DNA of 64,000 nt. Source: Rhodoblastus sp. 17X3. Its GTDB lineage: Bacteria > Pseudomonadota > Alphaproteobacteria > Rhizobiales > Beijerinckiaceae. The notes below the pieces were generated by a model. The model was not told the origin of the DNA, searched no databases, and was given only the letters and a program-made list of their open reading frames with translations. The DNA lies in the NCBI RefSeq assembly GCF_030056575.1, contig NZ_JASHHX010000001.1, positions 186,001-250,000 of the forward strand, read 5' to 3'. Both the position numbers and the translations under genes were made by a program. This document shows positions 62,955-64,000 of the stretch, piece by piece; within the stretch, counting starts at the first letter, position 1, and each line of letters starts with the position of its first letter.

Positions 62955-63350
62955 ATGAAGGTCGCATTTGCTACACAGGACTTGAAGCGTGTCGACGCGC
63001 ATTTCGGCTGGGCGAAGAACATCTCGATCTACGAGCTGGACGAGAACGGCCATAGCCTGATCGAACACGTCGCCTTCGATGGCGATCTCCAGGAAGACGG
63101 CAACGAGGACAAGCTCGCGCCGAAAATCGAAGCCGTGAAGGATTGCGCCATTCTTTATGTGGCGGCCATCGGCGGCTCAGGCGCGGCGCGTGTCGTCGCC
63201 AACAATATCCATCCAATCAAGGTCACGCAGCCCGAAAATATCGAGGACCTGCTGAACAAGTTGCAGGACGTGCTCAAGGGCAATCCGCCGCCGTTCCTGC
63301 GCAAAGCGATGAGCAAGGGCAAGGAACGCGCCTTCGATTTCGAGGACTGA
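62955..63350 (+). CDS. nifX: Cofactor carrier NifX
   Basis: This 131-residue protein has the NifX/NifB C-terminal-like fold: [28 protein letters not shown], then [27 protein letters not shown]. NifX binds the NifB-cofactor and FeMo-cofactor precursors and moves them between scaffold proteins. It follows nifN by 24 bp. Confidence 0.95.
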   Translation: MKVAFATQDLKRVDAHFGWAKNISIYELDENGHSLIEHVAFDGDLQEDGNEDKLAPKIEAVKDCAILYVAAIGGSGAARVVANNIHPIKVTQPENIEDLLNKLQDVLKGNPPPFLRKAMSKGKERAFDFED

Positions 63351-63409
63351 GCCTTCCGGCCATTCAGAACAGCCGGGCCCCCGCGGCCGGCGAGAACAAA
63401 GAGGACAAG

Positions 63410-63880
63410 ATGACCGAAGCCGCCATCGTCGACGACGCCGCGATCCTCACGGAATCGCCTTTCCTGCAGCAGCTGGTGAAAGTCTGGCGCGCCCAGGACT
63501 CGCACGGCGCCTGGGAATCCAAGAGCGACGCGCAATTGATTTCCGAATATATCGTCACCAAGGAACAGCGTAAGGCCATTCCGATCATCGCGGACCCGGA
63601 TCCGGAGACGATCTGGCGCATTGAACTGTTCTACAATGCGGTCGGCCTGGCGATCGAGCGCGCCTCGCGCGTCATGGTCACGCCGATGCTCAAGATGAGC
63701 CACGAGGGCTTCGGTCGCATCGTGCTGATCGGCGGCCGCCTCATCGTCGTCAACAAGCAGTTGCGCGACGTGCATCGCTTCGGTTTCGAGAGCTTCGCCA
63801 AGCTGGGCGAAGAAGGCGACAAGCAGGTCAAGGCCGGCCTCGATATGATCGCGGAATTCCCGGCCGCCGCGAATTATTGA
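63410..63880 (+). CDS. NifX-associated protein (DUF269)
   Basis: This 156-residue protein is of the DUF269 family always found after nif[47 protein letters not shown] and [20 protein letters not shown]. It is part of FeMo-cofactor synthesis loci; its exact role is not known. The ATG at 63410 follows AGAGGAC; the gap from nifX is 59 bp. Confidence 0.93.
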   Translation: MTEAAIVDDAAILTESPFLQQLVKVWRAQDSHGAWESKSDAQLISEYIVTKEQRKAIPIIADPDPETIWRIELFYNAVGLAIERASRVMVTPMLKMSHEGFGRIVLIGGRLIVVNKQLRDVHRFGFESFAKLGEEGDKQVKAGLDMIAEFPAAANY

Positions 63881-63888
63881 GGTCCAGA

Positions 63889-64000
63889 ATGAGCGATATC
63901 GAGACCCTGAAGGCCGAGATCAAGAAGCTCTCGGCGCGCGCGATGAACGCGAAAATGAACCTGCATGACTTGTCCGAAGAGCTGCCGATCAACTGGCAGA
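63889..64000 (+). CDS. CCE_0567/DUF683-family protein (partial, cut by window end)
   Basis: The first 37 codons read [36 protein letters not shown]. This matches the small helical-hairpin metalloprotein family (DUF683) that follows DUF269 genes in nif operons. Its Met/His content fits the metal-binding residues of the family. GAGG lies 7 bases before the ATG. The end is outside the window. Confidence 0.88.
   Translation, partial: MSDIETLKAEIKKLSARAMNAKMNLHDLSEELPINWQ

Overview
The window is GC-rich, densely coded chromosomal DNA from a diazotrophic alphaproteobacterium. The nif/fix gene content, the oxygen-type NifA cysteine motif, the alphaproteobacterial codon usage and the CopC/CopD, Mrp-like and cytochrome bd neighbours suggest Hyphomicrobiales, probably near Methylocystaceae/Beijerinckiaceae (for example a methanotroph or relative). 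The family assignment is an inference. No rRNA, tRNA, CRISPR array, insertion sequence or phage gene was recognised.

Left part (1-34.9 kb), housekeeping and accessory genes: a GntR/FadR-type regulator, a Flp pilin, a HAD-like protein, a patatin/GntP pair, an RND pump (adaptor plus permease), a seven-gene Mrp-like cation/proton antiporter operon on the minus strand with a divergent one-domain ModE-like regulator, a UvrD-type helicase, a YqeB/XdhC-like molybdoenzyme accessory protein, MarC, cytochrome bd oxidase (cydAB), a ClC antiporter, a copper locus (Cys/His-rich small protein, putative outer-membrane protein, CopC, CopD), an acyl-CoA dehydrogenase, an Asn/Val-repeat secreted protein, a second RND pump and an aldehyde dehydrogenase.

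Right part (34.9-64 kb), a nitrogen-fixation island. Minus strand: fixABCX (electron supply), a 4Fe4S/LRV protein, nifA, a YqeB-like gene with modD, an eight-gene suf operon (sufBCD, sufS, sufT, Rieske protein, unknown protein, monooxygenase-like protein) and a TPR protein. Plus strand: a glutaredoxin/2Fe-2S ferredoxin pair. Minus strand again: a pseudo-receiver protein, an ArsC-like NifO-type protein, a SagB-like flavoprotein and an ankyrin protein. Finally the plus-strand nifHDK and nifENX-DUF269-DUF683 operons, the last gene cut by the window end.

Reading both strands for the sigma-54 -24/-12 element (GG-N10-GC) and the NifA upstream site (TGT-N10-ACA) gives a coherent regulon. Five transcription units (fixA, the YqeB-like/modD pair, the pseudo-receiver operon, nifH, nifE) carry both elements with a gap of 67-85 bp; one TGT-N10-ACA site is shared by the divergent nifH and pseudo-receiver units. 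The LRV gene, sufB, the TPR gene and the glutaredoxin gene have -24/-12 matches without a perfect upstream site. The most interesting parts are the nif-linked suf operon with its unknown tail gene, the receiver-like protein that lacks the phospho-acceptor Asp next to nifH, and the NifO/SagB/ankyrin accessory set.
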